A stretch of 64,000 bases of DNA from Swaminathania salitolerans (GTDB taxonomy: Bacteria; Pseudomonadota; Alphaproteobacteria; Acetobacterales; Acetobacteraceae): assembly GCF_025994315.1 (NCBI RefSeq), contig NZ_BAQE01000001.1. One strand, written 5' to 3'. The notes under the pieces are model-generated. The model did no database searches. It was given only the letters and a program-made list of their open reading frames with translations, and was not told the DNA's origin. This document shows positions 1 to 9,275 of this stretch, piece by piece. Positions within the stretch are counted from its first letter, which is position 1; each line of letters opens with the position of its first letter. The position numbers and the translations under genes are program-made.

Positions 1-641
1 GTTGTGGAAGGCGCATGCGGCCCGACTGCGAGCAGGGTCGGAATATCGAGCGATCCCACGGCCGTGGCCATCAGGAGCATGCCGAGCAGGAAGAGCGCAT
101 CGCCGACGCGCGTAACCACGAAGGCCTTGCGTGCCGCGACGGCATTGGCCTGCTCGCCATACCAGAAACCGATAAGCAGGTAAGAGCACAGACCGACGCC
201 TTCCCAGCCGACGAAGACCGCAAGCAGATCCGACGCCAGAACCAGCAGGAGCATGGAGGCGACGAACAGGGTCATGTAGGCAAAGAAGCGCGCGATGTCC
301 GGGTCGTCATACATATAGGCGCAGGCATAGACCAGGATCAGGAAGCCCACGCAGGAAACGACCAGCATCATCACCAGAGAGAGGCGATCGAGGCTGAGTG
401 CGATCTGGGCCGTGAAATTGCCGACCTGCATCCAGTTCCACAGCACGACATGCAGCGCGCCGAGCGAATCGGGACCGGTCAGGAAGCTATAGGCCGAAAT
501 GACGGCGAAGAGGGCGCAAAGACCCATACCCGCACCGACGAGCAGTGTGGTGGCACGGGCGGGAAGCTTGCCCCCCGTCAGCATCAGGATGATGGAGACG
601 AAAAGGGGACAGGCGATGACAAGTGGAAGCAGCGTAGCCAC
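1..641 (-). CDS. nuoL: NADH-quinone oxidoreductase subunit L, N-terminal part (runs off the left edge)
   Basis: This is the first 213 codons of the antiporter-like proton-pumping subunit of complex I in the inner membrane. Reading the minus strand from a GTG at 639-641 gives a protein starting MATLLPLVIACPLF, with strongly hydrophobic segments and the family motif FVGWEGVGLCSYLL, which carries the conserved TM5 glutamate. The first base of the GTG is 5 nt past the nuoK TAG (646-648), so the two genes are translationally close. No ATG lies near this position, so GTG is the likely start. The C-terminal two thirds, and presumably nuoM and nuoN, lie outside the window. Identity is clear from motif and operon position. 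Confidence 0.93.
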   Translation of the reverse strand, partial: MATLLPLVIACPLFVSIILMLTGGKLPARATTLLVGAGMGLCALFAVISAYSFLTGPDSLGALHVVLWNWMQVGNFTAQIALSLDRLSLVMMLVVSCVGFLILVYACAYMYDDPDIARFFAYMTLFVASMLLLVLASDLLAVFVGWEGVGLCSYLLIGFWYGEQANAVAARKAFVVTRVGDALFLLGMLLMATAVGSLDIPTLLAVGPHAPST

Positions 642-645
642 GAGA

Positions 646-957
646 CTAACCCCCCAGACGATTGCCGGTATCGGCGTCAAGCGTGGCACGTCCGGCGGCA
701 TGCATACGCAGGATGATGGCAAGACCCACGGCGGATTCCGCAGCCGCGAACGCGACGATCATGATGAACATGACCTGACCGTCGGCGAGATGCCAGCGAT
801 TGCCTGCCGCAATGAAGGCCAGGCAGGCCGCATTCAGCATGACTTCCGTCGACATCAGCATGAACAGCAGGTTGCGACGCACGAGCACGCCGAGCGCACC
901 GAGCGAAAAGAGAATGACGGCGACGATGAGCGCGCCATTGGGATCGGCAGCATTCAT
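646..957 (-). CDS. nuoK: NADH-quinone oxidoreductase subunit K
   Basis: A 103-residue, three-helix membrane subunit of complex I (MrpC/MnhC family), about the usual length of 100. It begins MNAADPNGALIVAVILF. The segments LLFMLMSTEVMLNAACLAF and IMIVAFAAAESAVGLAIIL each place a conserved membrane-embedded glutamate in the expected helix (TM2 and TM3). Those glutamates belong to the proton path between NuoH and the antiporter-like subunits. The gene sits 1 nt after nuoJ and is followed almost at once by nuoL. Confidence 0.95.
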   Translation of the reverse strand: MNAADPNGALIVAVILFSLGALGVLVRRNLLFMLMSTEVMLNAACLAFIAAGNRWHLADGQVMFIMIVAFAAAESAVGLAIILRMHAAGRATLDADTGNRLGG

Positions 958-958
958 A

Positions 959-1462
959 TCAGGATTTCCCTCCGATGCGGCGGCCGATGTGATAGGCGCT
1001 CACGAGCCCTGCGAGGAGCAGGAACGAAGACAGCTCGACGGTCAGGATATACGGACCGTAAAGCGTGAGCCCGACCTGCTGGGGTCCGATCGGCGTTCCG
1101 GCGGTTCCCACGGCCATCGTGCTGCGTTGCGTGCCATAGACGAGCAGCCCCATGAGCAGCGCCGCGATGACGCCAGGGCCGATCCAGGCGCCGCCTGCAA
1201 ACCAGCCTTTTTCGCGCAGCTGGTCCGGCTGGCCCAGATTGATCATCATGACCACGAAAACGAACAGGACAATGATGGCCCCGGCATAGACGATGATTTC
1301 GAGCATCGCCGCGAAAGGTGCGCCGAGCTCGTCGAACATGCAGGCGAGCGCCAGAAGGGAGACGACCAGATAGAGCAGGCCGTGGACGGGAATGGTGCGG
1401 GTGATCGCCAACGCAGTCGCGCCGATGGCAATCAACCCATAGAGTTCAAGCACGATGTTCAT
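959..1462 (-). CDS. nuoJ: NADH-quinone oxidoreductase subunit J
   Basis: A 167-residue membrane subunit with about five hydrophobic helices. The conserved stretch EIIVYAGAIIVLFVFVVMM is the TM3 region, including the pi-bulge, that is typical of NuoJ/ND6. It sits between nuoI and nuoK with spacings of 2 and 1 nt, as in the E. coli order. The ATG at 1460-1462 gives the standard N-terminus MNIVLELYGLIAIG. The protein is about 15-20 residues shorter than the E. coli protein at the C-terminus, where the family varies. Confidence 0.95.
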   Translation of the reverse strand: MNIVLELYGLIAIGATALAITRTIPVHGLLYLVVSLLALACMFDELGAPFAAMLEIIVYAGAIIVLFVFVVMMINLGQPDQLREKGWFAGGAWIGPGVIAALLMGLLVYGTQRSTMAVGTAGTPIGPQQVGLTLYGPYILTVELSSFLLLAGLVSAYHIGRRIGGKS

Positions 1463-1464
1463 GA

Positions 1465-1977
1465 TCAGGGCATCAGCGCATGGATATCGACAGGCTTGGC
1501 TTCATTTTCGGCTTCACCCTTGTTCTTGCCCGGGATCTTGAGCCCCGAAACATTATAGAAGCTGTAGTCGTGGACCTTGCCCGGCCCGCTGATCAGGAGA
1601 TCTTCCTTCTCGTAGACCAGGTTCTGGCGCACATACTCGCTCATCTCGAAATCCGGGGTGAGCTGGATGGCATAGGTCGGGCACGCCTCCTCGCAGAAGC
1701 CGCAGAAAATGCAGCGCGAGAAGTTGATCTGGAAGAACTCCGGATACCAGCGCCCCTCCCTCTCTCCCTTCTGGAGGCTGATGCAATCCACGGGACAGGC
1801 CGCGGCGCAGAGGTTGCAGGCAACGCATCGTTCTTCGCCGCCCGGATCCCGGGTGAGAACGATGCGACCGCGATAACGGGGCGACAGATAGGGTTTGACG
1901 TCCGGATACTGCACCGTTTCATTGCGATGAAACATATGCAGGAACGTCATCCATATGGTGCGGATGATACCGAGCAT
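1465..1977 (-). CDS. nuoI: NADH-quinone oxidoreductase subunit I (2x[4Fe-4S])
   Basis: A 170-residue ferredoxin-like subunit of the peripheral arm that carries clusters N6a and N6b, the last electron relay before N2 in NuoB. Two classical cysteine blocks are visible: CVACNLCAAACPVDCI and CIFCGFCEEACPTYAI. An amphipathic N-terminus (MLGIIRTIWMTFLHMFHR) would lie on the membrane surface, as is known for NuoI. The gene is located between nuoH and nuoJ. Confidence 0.97.
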   Translation of the reverse strand: MLGIIRTIWMTFLHMFHRNETVQYPDVKPYLSPRYRGRIVLTRDPGGEERCVACNLCAAACPVDCISLQKGEREGRWYPEFFQINFSRCIFCGFCEEACPTYAIQLTPDFEMSEYVRQNLVYEKEDLLISGPGKVHDYSFYNVSGLKIPGKNKGEAENEAKPVDIHALMP

Positions 1978-1990
1978 GGCGCGTCCCCTC

Positions 1991-2953
1991 TCAGACGCCC
2001 GCGCGCAGCAGAACGACCGCGCCGGTGACCAGAATGTTGAGCAAAGATAGCGGCAGAAGAACCTTCCAGCCGAAAGACATCAGCTGGTCGTAACGGGGAC
2101 GGGGCAAGGCTGCGCGCAACAGGATGTAGAAGCAGATCAGCAGGAAGACCTTGATCGCAAACCACAGGAAGGGCGGGAGCAGCGGCCCGTGCCAGCCACC
2201 GAGATAAAGCGTGGTAACGAGAGCGGAGCTGAGCGCGACCCCGGCATATTCGGCCAGATAGAACATGCCGAACTTCATGCCCGAATACTCGGTGTGGAAC
2301 CCCGCGCCGATCTCGTTTTCGCCTTCGGGGAAATCGAAGGGCAGACGGTGGGTTTCGGCCACGCCCGCCAGAAAGAAGATCACCGCGCCGAGAAATTGCG
2401 GAATGATGAACCAGCAATTCGTCTGCGCATCGACGATGTCGCGGATGCTGAACGAGCCGGCCGCCATCACGACTCCCATGACGGAAAGTCCCATGAAGAC
2501 CTCATAGGAGATCATCTGGGCGGCAGCACGCATGCCGCCGAGCAGGGCGTATTTGTTGTTCGACGACCATCCGGCAAGAACGACGGAATAGACGCCAAGG
2601 CCCAGCATACCGAAAATGAAGAGCAGTCCGACATTGAGATTGCCCGCCACACTCCAGATCGGGGTGATGGGCACCACGCCGAAGCAGAGCAGCACGGCCA
2701 GAAAGCCGATGATGGGAGCGATGAGAAAGACGGGCTTGTCGGCGAAAGGCGGAATCCAGTCCTGCTTGAACAGCATCTTCATCGCGTCGGCGATGACCTG
2801 GAACAGGCCGAACGGGCCGACCCGGTTCGGGCCGGGACGATCCTGGAACACGCCGAGCAGGCGCCGCTCCAGCATGGTCGAGACCGCGGCGACCCCGAGG
2901 ACGCCGAAAACGGTCACGACGATCACAAGAATGGGCCAGATGATCGACATCAT
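1991..2953 (-). CDS. nuoH: NADH-quinone oxidoreductase subunit H
   Basis: A 320-residue membrane subunit that forms the quinone-binding channel with NuoB and NuoD. It has the conserved loops RPGPNRVGPFGLFQVIADAM, near residue 40, and ETHRLPFDFPEGENEIGAG, near residue 200, the latter being the acidic loop of the E-channel. About eight hydrophobic helices are apparent. The start ATG overlaps the nuoG stop by 4 nt (2950-2953), indicating translational coupling. The length matches E. coli NuoH (325). Confidence 0.97.
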   Translation of the reverse strand: MMSIIWPILVIVVTVFGVLGVAAVSTMLERRLLGVFQDRPGPNRVGPFGLFQVIADAMKMLFKQDWIPPFADKPVFLIAPIIGFLAVLLCFGVVPITPIWSVAGNLNVGLLFIFGMLGLGVYSVVLAGWSSNNKYALLGGMRAAAQMISYEVFMGLSVMGVVMAAGSFSIRDIVDAQTNCWFIIPQFLGAVIFFLAGVAETHRLPFDFPEGENEIGAGFHTEYSGMKFGMFYLAEYAGVALSSALVTTLYLGGWHGPLLPPFLWFAIKVFLLICFYILLRAALPRPRYDQLMSFGWKVLLPLSLLNILVTGAVVLLRAGV

Positions 2954-5658
2954 ACCGCGCTCTCCGTTCCAACACGCTCGGCAGGCGCCGTGATTTCAAG
3001 CGAGACCCATTCCGGCACAGACCAGGAACGGGACACCATATGGGGCGGGCAGGTCGCAACGCCCTCGGGCAGGGACGGATCGGACACGGCATCGACCGTG
3101 AAGATCTCACCGCCGAGCGACAGGCGAACCCGGGCACCCTCGGCCACCGTGCCGCCGACACGCACCACGGCAGGGGCGGCACGATCGGCAATCGGCTGGG
3201 CCATCATGCTCATCTCATCGGTGCCGAACACGCGCGCCTCGGGAAGGAGCATGACCTGCCCCGCACGGGCGCGGAACGCCTCCGGTATTCCGGACGAGAA
3301 CGTGCCGGAGCCTCCCGCCGCGTCGATCAGACGCACGCCGCAATCGCCACCGCGCATCTTTCCGCCGATTTCCTGCTGGAAACGGTTCAGCGACTGCTCC
3401 GAGTTCCAGCCCGGCACCTGATAGAACGGTATGAGCGTTCCGGGCATATCGGTGCTGTAGGAGCCTTCCATGGTGGAATGCAGCGGCGTGTCGGGCGAGC
3501 TGGGCGGCGGAATGTCACGCACGCTGATATTCGCGCGGATGGCCGTGCGCCCGCTGACGCGATGCGTCTGGCTGCGCAGCGGCGTGCCTTCGAGCTCGTA
3601 ATCCGCAGCCGGTGCCGCCTCGGGGATACGGGCAAAGACCGGCATCGTCGCGGCGATTTCCGCGATCAGATCGTCCAGCCTGGCCCAGGGCTGCACATGG
3701 CTGAGGCCGGCCGCCTGCGCCATATCGGCAATCCAGCGCCAGCCCGCCTGGAGCGGCGCGTCGGGATAGACCACCTGGAGGAAACGCTGGGCGCGGCCTT
3801 CGGCGCTGACCAGCGTGCCATCCGTTTCGGAATAGGCTGCCGAAGGGAACGTGACCTGCGAGCGAATGGCCGTCGGGGTGACAGAATGATCGAGCACGAC
3901 CAGACTGGCCGCGCTGCCCACCAGCGCCTCGAACTGCGCACCATCGAGGCGGCGGCTCAGATCGTTCTCGAGGACGATCAGCGTGGCATCGGCAGTCTGG
4001 GCCGCAATCTCGTCGAGCGAGAGCCCGCCCATCAGCGCGAGGCCCATGGAGTTGGCTTCCGGCAGGACGAAGCTGATCAGCGGCGTCTTGCCCCTGGCGG
4101 CCAGAGCGGACGCGATATTCGCGGTCGCCTGAAGCAGGGCGGCGGAAGCGTATTGCAGACCCGAGACCAGAAGCGGCTTCTCGGCTGCCAGCAGGCCTTC
4201 GGCAATGCGCGAAGCGGAAGCCGCCTCGGCCTCGCTCAGACCGGCCACATCGGGAGCCGATGCATCGATGCGGTGCGCGATGGCGAAACCGAGACGCGCG
4301 GCATCTTCCGGCATGGCGCGGATGGCGTCCTGCGCGAAACCGTCCAGATCGGTCACCGTGGGAGAGACCACGAAGAGCGGCGAGATCGTGTCCTGACCCA
4401 GCGTGCGGACCGAGGCATCCATCCAGTGCGGAACGCGGGCCTGATCGGCAGCCTTGTTGAAGGCCGTACGCTTGATCTGGCGCAGAGCGAGACTCATGCG
4501 CGGCGAGGTTGCCGAGACATCCTCACCCAGGATCAGGGCGCCGTCGGCCTGTTCCATCTCGTGCATGGTGGCGATGCGCGCCGGGCCAGCGGCCAGAAGC
4601 GACACGGCCAGCTTGACCAGGCTGTGCTCCGGCTCGGCCATGCCGGTCGAGAAGTTCCCGGCACCGACGAGCTTGCGCAGGGCGTAGTTGGATTCCAGCG
4701 AAGCGCGTGGCGAGCCGATACCCACCAGCCTGCCCGAAGCCGCGATCTTGCCGAAATGATCCAGCGCGGCCTGGGCCGGTACCGGCGTCATGTCGCCATT
4801 GATCACATAACCGGCCGAACGCAGACGCGTGGGGGCGTTGACCCAGCCATGACCGAAACGACCGCGATCGCACAGGAAGTAGCGGTTTACCTCATCATTA
4901 TAGCGGTTGAGCGTGCGGCGAACCTTGCCGGCGCGCTCATTGATGATGGTGTTGCAGCCCGTTGCGCAATTTGAGCAGACAGACGGTGCACCGCGCATGT
5001 CCCATTTGCGGCTGTACATCTTCGAGAACGGTTTGTCGGTGAACACGCCGGTCGGGCAGACCTCGATGAGGTTACCGGAGAAGGGGCTCTCCAGCGTGCC
5101 GCTCTCATGACGGCCGAAATAGACGTTGTTATGCGAGGCAAACACGCCCAGATCCTGACCGCCCGCATAGTCGCGATAGAAGCGCACGCAACGATAGCAC
5201 GCGATGCAGCGGTTCATTTCGTGCTTCACGAAAGGACCGAGATCCTGATTGTTGTGGGTGCGCTTGTCGAAGCGATAGCGACGCTCGCGATGACCGGTCA
5301 TGACGGTCATGTCCTGGAGATGGCATTCACCACCTTCCTCACAGACCGGGCAGTCATGCGGGTGGTTCGTCATCAGCCATTCGACCACCTCGCCGCGGAA
5401 CTCCTTGGCTTCGGGGTCCTCGACCGAGATGATCGCGCCTTCGGTCACCGGCGTCATGCAGGCCATGACGATACGGCCGCGCGTGTCCTCGGCATTGGCA
5501 TATTGCTTGACGGCGCACTGGCGGCATGCACCGACAGACCCGAGTTCCGGGTGCCAGCAGAAATAGGGCAGGTCTTCCCCTGCCTCGAGACAGGCCTGCA
5601 GAAGGTTCACGTCTGAACGTGCTTCAACCTCGCGGCCGTCGATTACGATTTTTGCCAT
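2950..5658 (-). CDS. nuoG: NADH-quinone oxidoreductase subunit G (iron-sulfur backbone)
   Basis: A 902-residue peripheral-arm subunit (E. coli: 908) that carries most of the electron-transfer clusters. In order I see the N-terminal [2Fe-2S] N1b region (CWHPELGSVGACRQC and CPVCEEGGEC), the N5/N4 ligand region (HEMNRCIACYRCVRF, later CPTGVF), and then CSNCATGCN with a fourth cysteine in NRYFLCDRGRFGHG. That last block is the N7 site, which occurs in E. coli-type NuoG. A long molybdopterin-oxidoreductase-like domain without cofactor follows. The ATG is 13 nt after nuoF. Confidence 0.97.
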   Translation of the reverse strand: MAKIVIDGREVEARSDVNLLQACLEAGEDLPYFCWHPELGSVGACRQCAVKQYANAEDTRGRIVMACMTPVTEGAIISVEDPEAKEFRGEVVEWLMTNHPHDCPVCEEGGECHLQDMTVMTGHRERRYRFDKRTHNNQDLGPFVKHEMNRCIACYRCVRFYRDYAGGQDLGVFASHNNVYFGRHESGTLESPFSGNLIEVCPTGVFTDKPFSKMYSRKWDMRGAPSVCSNCATGCNTIINERAGKVRRTLNRYNDEVNRYFLCDRGRFGHGWVNAPTRLRSAGYVINGDMTPVPAQAALDHFGKIAASGRLVGIGSPRASLESNYALRKLVGAGNFSTGMAEPEHSLVKLAVSLLAAGPARIATMHEMEQADGALILGEDVSATSPRMSLALRQIKRTAFNKAADQARVPHWMDASVRTLGQDTISPLFVVSPTVTDLDGFAQDAIRAMPEDAARLGFAIAHRIDASAPDVAGLSEAEAASASRIAEGLLAAEKPLLVSGLQYASAALLQATANIASALAARGKTPLISFVLPEANSMGLALMGGLSLDEIAAQTADATLIVLENDLSRRLDGAQFEALVGSAASLVVLDHSVTPTAIRSQVTFPSAAYSETDGTLVSAEGRAQRFLQVVYPDAPLQAGWRWIADMAQAAGLSHVQPWARLDDLIAEIAATMPVFARIPEAAPAADYELEGTPLRSQTHRVSGRTAIRANISVRDIPPPSSPDTPLHSTMEGSYSTDMPGTLIPFYQVPGWNSEQSLNRFQQEIGGKMRGGDCGVRLIDAAGGSGTFSSGIPEAFRARAGQVMLLPEARVFGTDEMSMMAQPIADRAAPAVVRVGGTVAEGARVRLSLGGEIFTVDAVSDPSLPEGVATCPPHMVSRSWSVPEWVSLEITAPAERVGTESAV

Positions 5659-5671
5659 CGGGCCGTTCCTC

Positions 5672-6991
5672 CTAAGCCGCCTGCCCTGCGGCGCCGCTCT
5701 CTGCGGTGCCGGAGGCGGGCTTGCTAACCATTCGCTGGAAATCCTCGGCGAACATCTTCAGGCCGCTGGCCAGAGGCGCGATCGCACCCGGCGCATGGGC
5801 GCAGAAGGTACGCCCCATCGGGCCGATCAGGCGGGCCGCGTCATGGAGGCGATCGATATCCTCCTGCGTGCCGCGCCCTTCCTCGATGGCGATCAGAAGA
5901 CGCTCGACCCAGGGCAGGCCGTCACGACAGGGCGTGCACCAGCCACAGGATTCCTGCGCAAAGAAATGCTCGAGATTTCGGATCATCCCGATCGGGCTGG
6001 TCTTGTCGTCGAGCAGGATGGCCAGACCCGTGCCGAGGCGGCTGCCCGCCTTTTCCGGCGTCGGGTAATCCATGATGATGTCAGCATGTTCGGCCCCGAG
6101 GAACGCGGTCGAGGCGCCGCCGGGCAGGAAGGCGCGCAGCTTGTAGCCGTCCTGCATGCCGCCGGCGCATTCGTTCAGGATCACGCCGAGCGACGTGCCC
6201 AGAGGCAGTTCGAACACACCCGGACGCTTGGCGCGACCGCTGACGCCGTAGAGCTTGGTGCCGCCATCGGCGCAGGCGCTCAGCCCCAGATACCACTCCG
6301 TGCCATTGGCCAGGATATGCGGGATATTGCTGAAGGTCTCGATATTGTTCACGACCGTCGGCGCGCCCCACAGACCGCCGATCTGCGGGAAAGGCGGCTT
6401 GGCGCGCGGGTTGGCGCGACGGCCTTCCAGCGCCGTGATCAGGGCCGTTTCCTCACCGCAGATATAGCGACCGGCGGAGGGATGGACGTGCAGGTCGAAA
6501 TCGAAGCCCGAGCCGAGGATGTTTTCCCCGAGGAAACCGGCTTCGCGCGCCTGGATGACCGCCTGCTGGAGACGCTCCAGACCCAGATGATACTCGCCGC
6601 GCAGGAAGATGATGCCGTGCCGTGCCTGGATGGCGTAGGCCGAGATGATCATGCCTTCGATGAGCTGGAGCGGATTGCCCTCGACGAGCATACGGTCCTT
6701 GAAAGTGCCCGGCTCCATCTCGTCACCATTGGCGACGATGTATTTGAGGCGCTCCTTGGAGGATTCCTTGGGGACGAAGCTCCATTTCATGCCGGTGCTG
6801 AAACCGGCGCCGCCGCGTCCGCGCAGCTTGGACTCCGTCACCTCGGTGATGATTTCCGCAGGGCTCATGCCAAGGGCACGGCGCAGACCGCGCCAGCCAC
6901 CCTTCCTGTCATAGCCAGCCGGGTCGAGTGGCGTCTCGCGATCGACGAGCGCCAGAAGCGGCTGCTTTTCGGGGTTCAGACCTGTCATCAC
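5672..6991 (-). CDS. nuoF: NADH-quinone oxidoreductase subunit F (NADH/FMN-binding)
   Basis: A 439-residue subunit that oxidises NADH and passes electrons through FMN to cluster N3. The NADH/FMN glycine-rich motif GRGGAGFSTGMKW is near residue 58. GEETALITALEGRRANPR is the second nucleotide/FMN motif. The C-terminal ESCGWCTPCRDG provides three of the four N3 ligands, and a later FCAHAPGA supplies the fourth. The start ATG overlaps the end of nuoE by 4 nt. Confidence 0.97.
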   Translation of the reverse strand: MMTGLNPEKQPLLALVDRETPLDPAGYDRKGGWRGLRRALGMSPAEIITEVTESKLRGRGGAGFSTGMKWSFVPKESSKERLKYIVANGDEMEPGTFKDRMLVEGNPLQLIEGMIISAYAIQARHGIIFLRGEYHLGLERLQQAVIQAREAGFLGENILGSGFDFDLHVHPSAGRYICGEETALITALEGRRANPRAKPPFPQIGGLWGAPTVVNNIETFSNIPHILANGTEWYLGLSACADGGTKLYGVSGRAKRPGVFELPLGTSLGVILNECAGGMQDGYKLRAFLPGGASTAFLGAEHADIIMDYPTPEKAGSRLGTGLAILLDDKTSPIGMIRNLEHFFAQESCGWCTPCRDGLPWVERLLIAIEEGRGTQEDIDRLHDAARLIGPMGRTFCAHAPGAIAPLASGLKMFAEDFQRMVSKPASGTAESGAAGQAA

Positions 6992-7497
6992 TTCTTCCTC
7001 GCCCGAATGTCGTCGATGATGCCGTCAATGTCTTCCGGACGGACAGGACCGAACAGATCCTTGCCGACCAGCATGGCCGGGGCGTGGTCGCAATGACCGA
7101 GGCAGACGATGGGCAGGACGGTGAATTCACCATCCGGCGTCGTCTCGCCCATTTTTACGCCCAGCTTCCTGCACAGGCGCTCGCGTGTCTGCTCGGCACC
7201 CATGATGTAGCAGGAGACGGAGTCACAGAGCATGACCACGTTCTTGCCGACCGGCTTGCGGAACAGCAGGTTGAAATAGGTGGCGATCCCGTCCAGATCG
7301 GCCTGGGACATGCCCAGGATCCGTGCCGTATGGGCGAGATGCGCGTCGTTGATCCAGCCGAAGCGTTCCTGCACCAGACGCAGCGCCTCGATGGCGGCGC
7401 CGCGCGGGTGATGCTCATGGGCCGCCATGTCGATGAAGGTATCGACGAGATCCTTGGGGAGTTCGGCGTCCTGCGCCGTGAGTTCAGCGGTCGACAT
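6988..7497 (-). CDS. nuoE: NADH-quinone oxidoreductase subunit E ([2Fe-2S])
   Basis: A 169-residue thioredoxin-fold subunit that binds cluster N1a. The four ligands are visible as CDSVSC, with cysteines five apart, and CLGHC. The N-terminal helical part includes FGWINDAHLAHTARILGMS, typical of the family. The gene overlaps the end of nuoCD by 14 nt and the start of nuoF by 4 nt, so the three genes are tightly coupled. Confidence 0.96.
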   Translation of the reverse strand: MSTAELTAQDAELPKDLVDTFIDMAAHEHHPRGAAIEALRLVQERFGWINDAHLAHTARILGMSQADLDGIATYFNLLFRKPVGKNVVMLCDSVSCYIMGAEQTRERLCRKLGVKMGETTPDGEFTVLPIVCLGHCDHAPAMLVGKDLFGPVRPEDIDGIIDDIRARKK

Positions 7498-9262
7498 CGG
7501 CCATCACAAAATCGATGCTTCCGATGATGGCGATCAGATCGGCAATCATGGTGCCGCGTGACAGCATCGGAAGCTGTTGCAGATGAATGAACGACGGTGT
7601 GCGGATACGCGTCCGGTAGGACATCGAGCCGCCATCGCTCACGAGGTAATACTGGTTCAGGCCCTTGGTCGCCTCGATGCAGGAGCGCACCTCGCCCTGC
7701 GGAATGACCGGCCCCCAGCTGACGCCCACGAAGTGATGGATGAGCGTTTCGATGTCATGCATCGTGCGCGGCTTCGGCGGCGGGACAGCCAGCGGATGCT
7801 CGGCCTTGTAGGGCCCGCCCGGCATGTTATCGAGGCAGTAGCGGATGATGCGAAGGCTCTGGCGGATCTCTTCGATATGCACCGCAGCGCGGTCATAGCA
7901 ATCGCCGTTGACGGCGGTCGGAATATCGAAATCGATCTGGTCATAACCCGAATAGGGCGCCTTGCGGCGGTAATCCCATTCCAGACCCGTGGCGCGCAGC
8001 CCCGGCCCCGTAACACCCCAGTCGATGGCTTCTTCGGTATTGTAGACGCCAACGCCCTTGGTACGGGCCTTGAAGATCGGGTTCTTCATGACGAGTTCGT
8101 TGTACTCGTCCAGACGCTTGGGCAGATAGTCGAGGAAAGCGCGAACCTCGCCATCCCAGCCCTCCGGCAGATCCATCGCCACGCCGCCGATGCGGAAGAA
8201 GGCCGGATGCATGCGGAAACCGCAGATCTTTTCGATGATCTCGAAAACGCGCTCGCGATCGGTGAAGATGTAGAAGACCGGCGAGAGCTGACCCAGATCC
8301 TGCACCATGGTTCCGTAGAACACGAGATGGCTGGAAATACGGAAGAACTCGGCCAGCATGATGCGGATGAGCTGCGCGCGCGGCGGCACGGTGATGCCCG
8401 CCAGCTTCTCGACACCCATCACATAGGGGAAGTTGTTCATCACCCCGCCGACATAGTCGATGCGGTCGGTATAGGGGATGTAGCTGTGCCAGGTCTGGCG
8501 CTCGGCCATTTTCTCGGCGCCGCGATGATGGAATCCGATATCGGGCACCGCATCGACGATGAACTCACCTTCCAGCTGGAGCACGACGCGGAACACGCCG
8601 TGGACCGAAGGATGGTTCGGACCCAGATTGAGGAACATGAAGTCGCTGTTGTCGGAATGGCGCTTCATGCCCCAGGATTCGGGGTCGAATCTCAGCGCTT
8701 CCTGCTCGTCGAAGACCTGATCCTCGGAGAGGGTGTAGGGCGGGCGCTCGGTCGCGCGGGCATAATGATCCTTGCGCAGCGGATGCCCGACCCAGGTGGG
8801 CGGCGTCAGGATGCGCGAGAGATGCGGGTGCCCCTCGAAGACGACACCGAACAGATCCCAGGCTTCGCGTTCGAGCCAGTTCGAGTTGGGCCAGATATCG
8901 GTAATCGAGGCGATATTCGCGTCATCGGCCGCCAGAGGCACCTTGAAACGCACCTCGTCGATCGGCCCGTCGAAGGACTGGATGTGGTAGATGACGGTGA
9001 AATCGGAAGCCGGAAGACCGTCGCGATGGATGCGCTGGCGTTCGTCCACACAGGTCAGGTCGAGCAGCATACGCAGTGCGCCACCGGCCTTGACGGCCTG
9101 GAGCACGGCACGGATCTGGCCGCGCGACACCCAGAAGGTCGGCACGCCATCACGCGTGGCCTCCTCCATCATGAGCATGTGCGGCGGGAAAGCGGCCACT
9201 GCCGCCCCCATGCTACCTGTGCCCGCGCCTGCTGCCCGGCTGTTGTCGAAAACTTCGCTCAT
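7484..9262 (-). CDS. nuoCD: NADH-quinone oxidoreductase fused subunits C and D
   Basis: A 592-residue fusion of NuoC (about residues 1-190, including YHIQSFDG and WLEREAWDLFGVVFEGHPHL) and NuoD (about 200-592, including LGPNHPSVHG, FHHRGAEKMAE and the C-terminal IGSIDFVMADVDR). Together they form the quinone-binding front of the peripheral arm. The frame extends 21 codons upstream of the chosen ATG. I prefer the ATG at 9260-9262 because a GGAG motif that overlaps the nuoB stop lies just before it (CTGAGGAGCC). Fusion of C and D is the E. coli-type arrangement. Most alphaproteobacteria keep nuoC and nuoD separate, so the fusion is noteworthy here. Confidence 0.97.
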   Translation of the reverse strand: MSEVFDNSRAAGAGTGSMGAAVAAFPPHMLMMEEATRDGVPTFWVSRGQIRAVLQAVKAGGALRMLLDLTCVDERQRIHRDGLPASDFTVIYHIQSFDGPIDEVRFKVPLAADDANIASITDIWPNSNWLEREAWDLFGVVFEGHPHLSRILTPPTWVGHPLRKDHYARATERPPYTLSEDQVFDEQEALRFDPESWGMKRHSDNSDFMFLNLGPNHPSVHGVFRVVLQLEGEFIVDAVPDIGFHHRGAEKMAERQTWHSYIPYTDRIDYVGGVMNNFPYVMGVEKLAGITVPPRAQLIRIMLAEFFRISSHLVFYGTMVQDLGQLSPVFYIFTDRERVFEIIEKICGFRMHPAFFRIGGVAMDLPEGWDGEVRAFLDYLPKRLDEYNELVMKNPIFKARTKGVGVYNTEEAIDWGVTGPGLRATGLEWDYRRKAPYSGYDQIDFDIPTAVNGDCYDRAAVHIEEIRQSLRIIRYCLDNMPGGPYKAEHPLAVPPPKPRTMHDIETLIHHFVGVSWGPVIPQGEVRSCIEATKGLNQYYLVSDGGSMSYRTRIRTPSFIHLQQLPMLSRGTMIADLIAIIGSIDFVMADVDR

Positions 9263-9275
9263 TGCTGCAGGCTCC

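Noticed and set aside
2189..4974. Long open frames opposite nuoG and nuoH
   Set aside because: They are antisense shadows of GC-rich coding sequence with arginine/glycine-rich content and no domain similarity.
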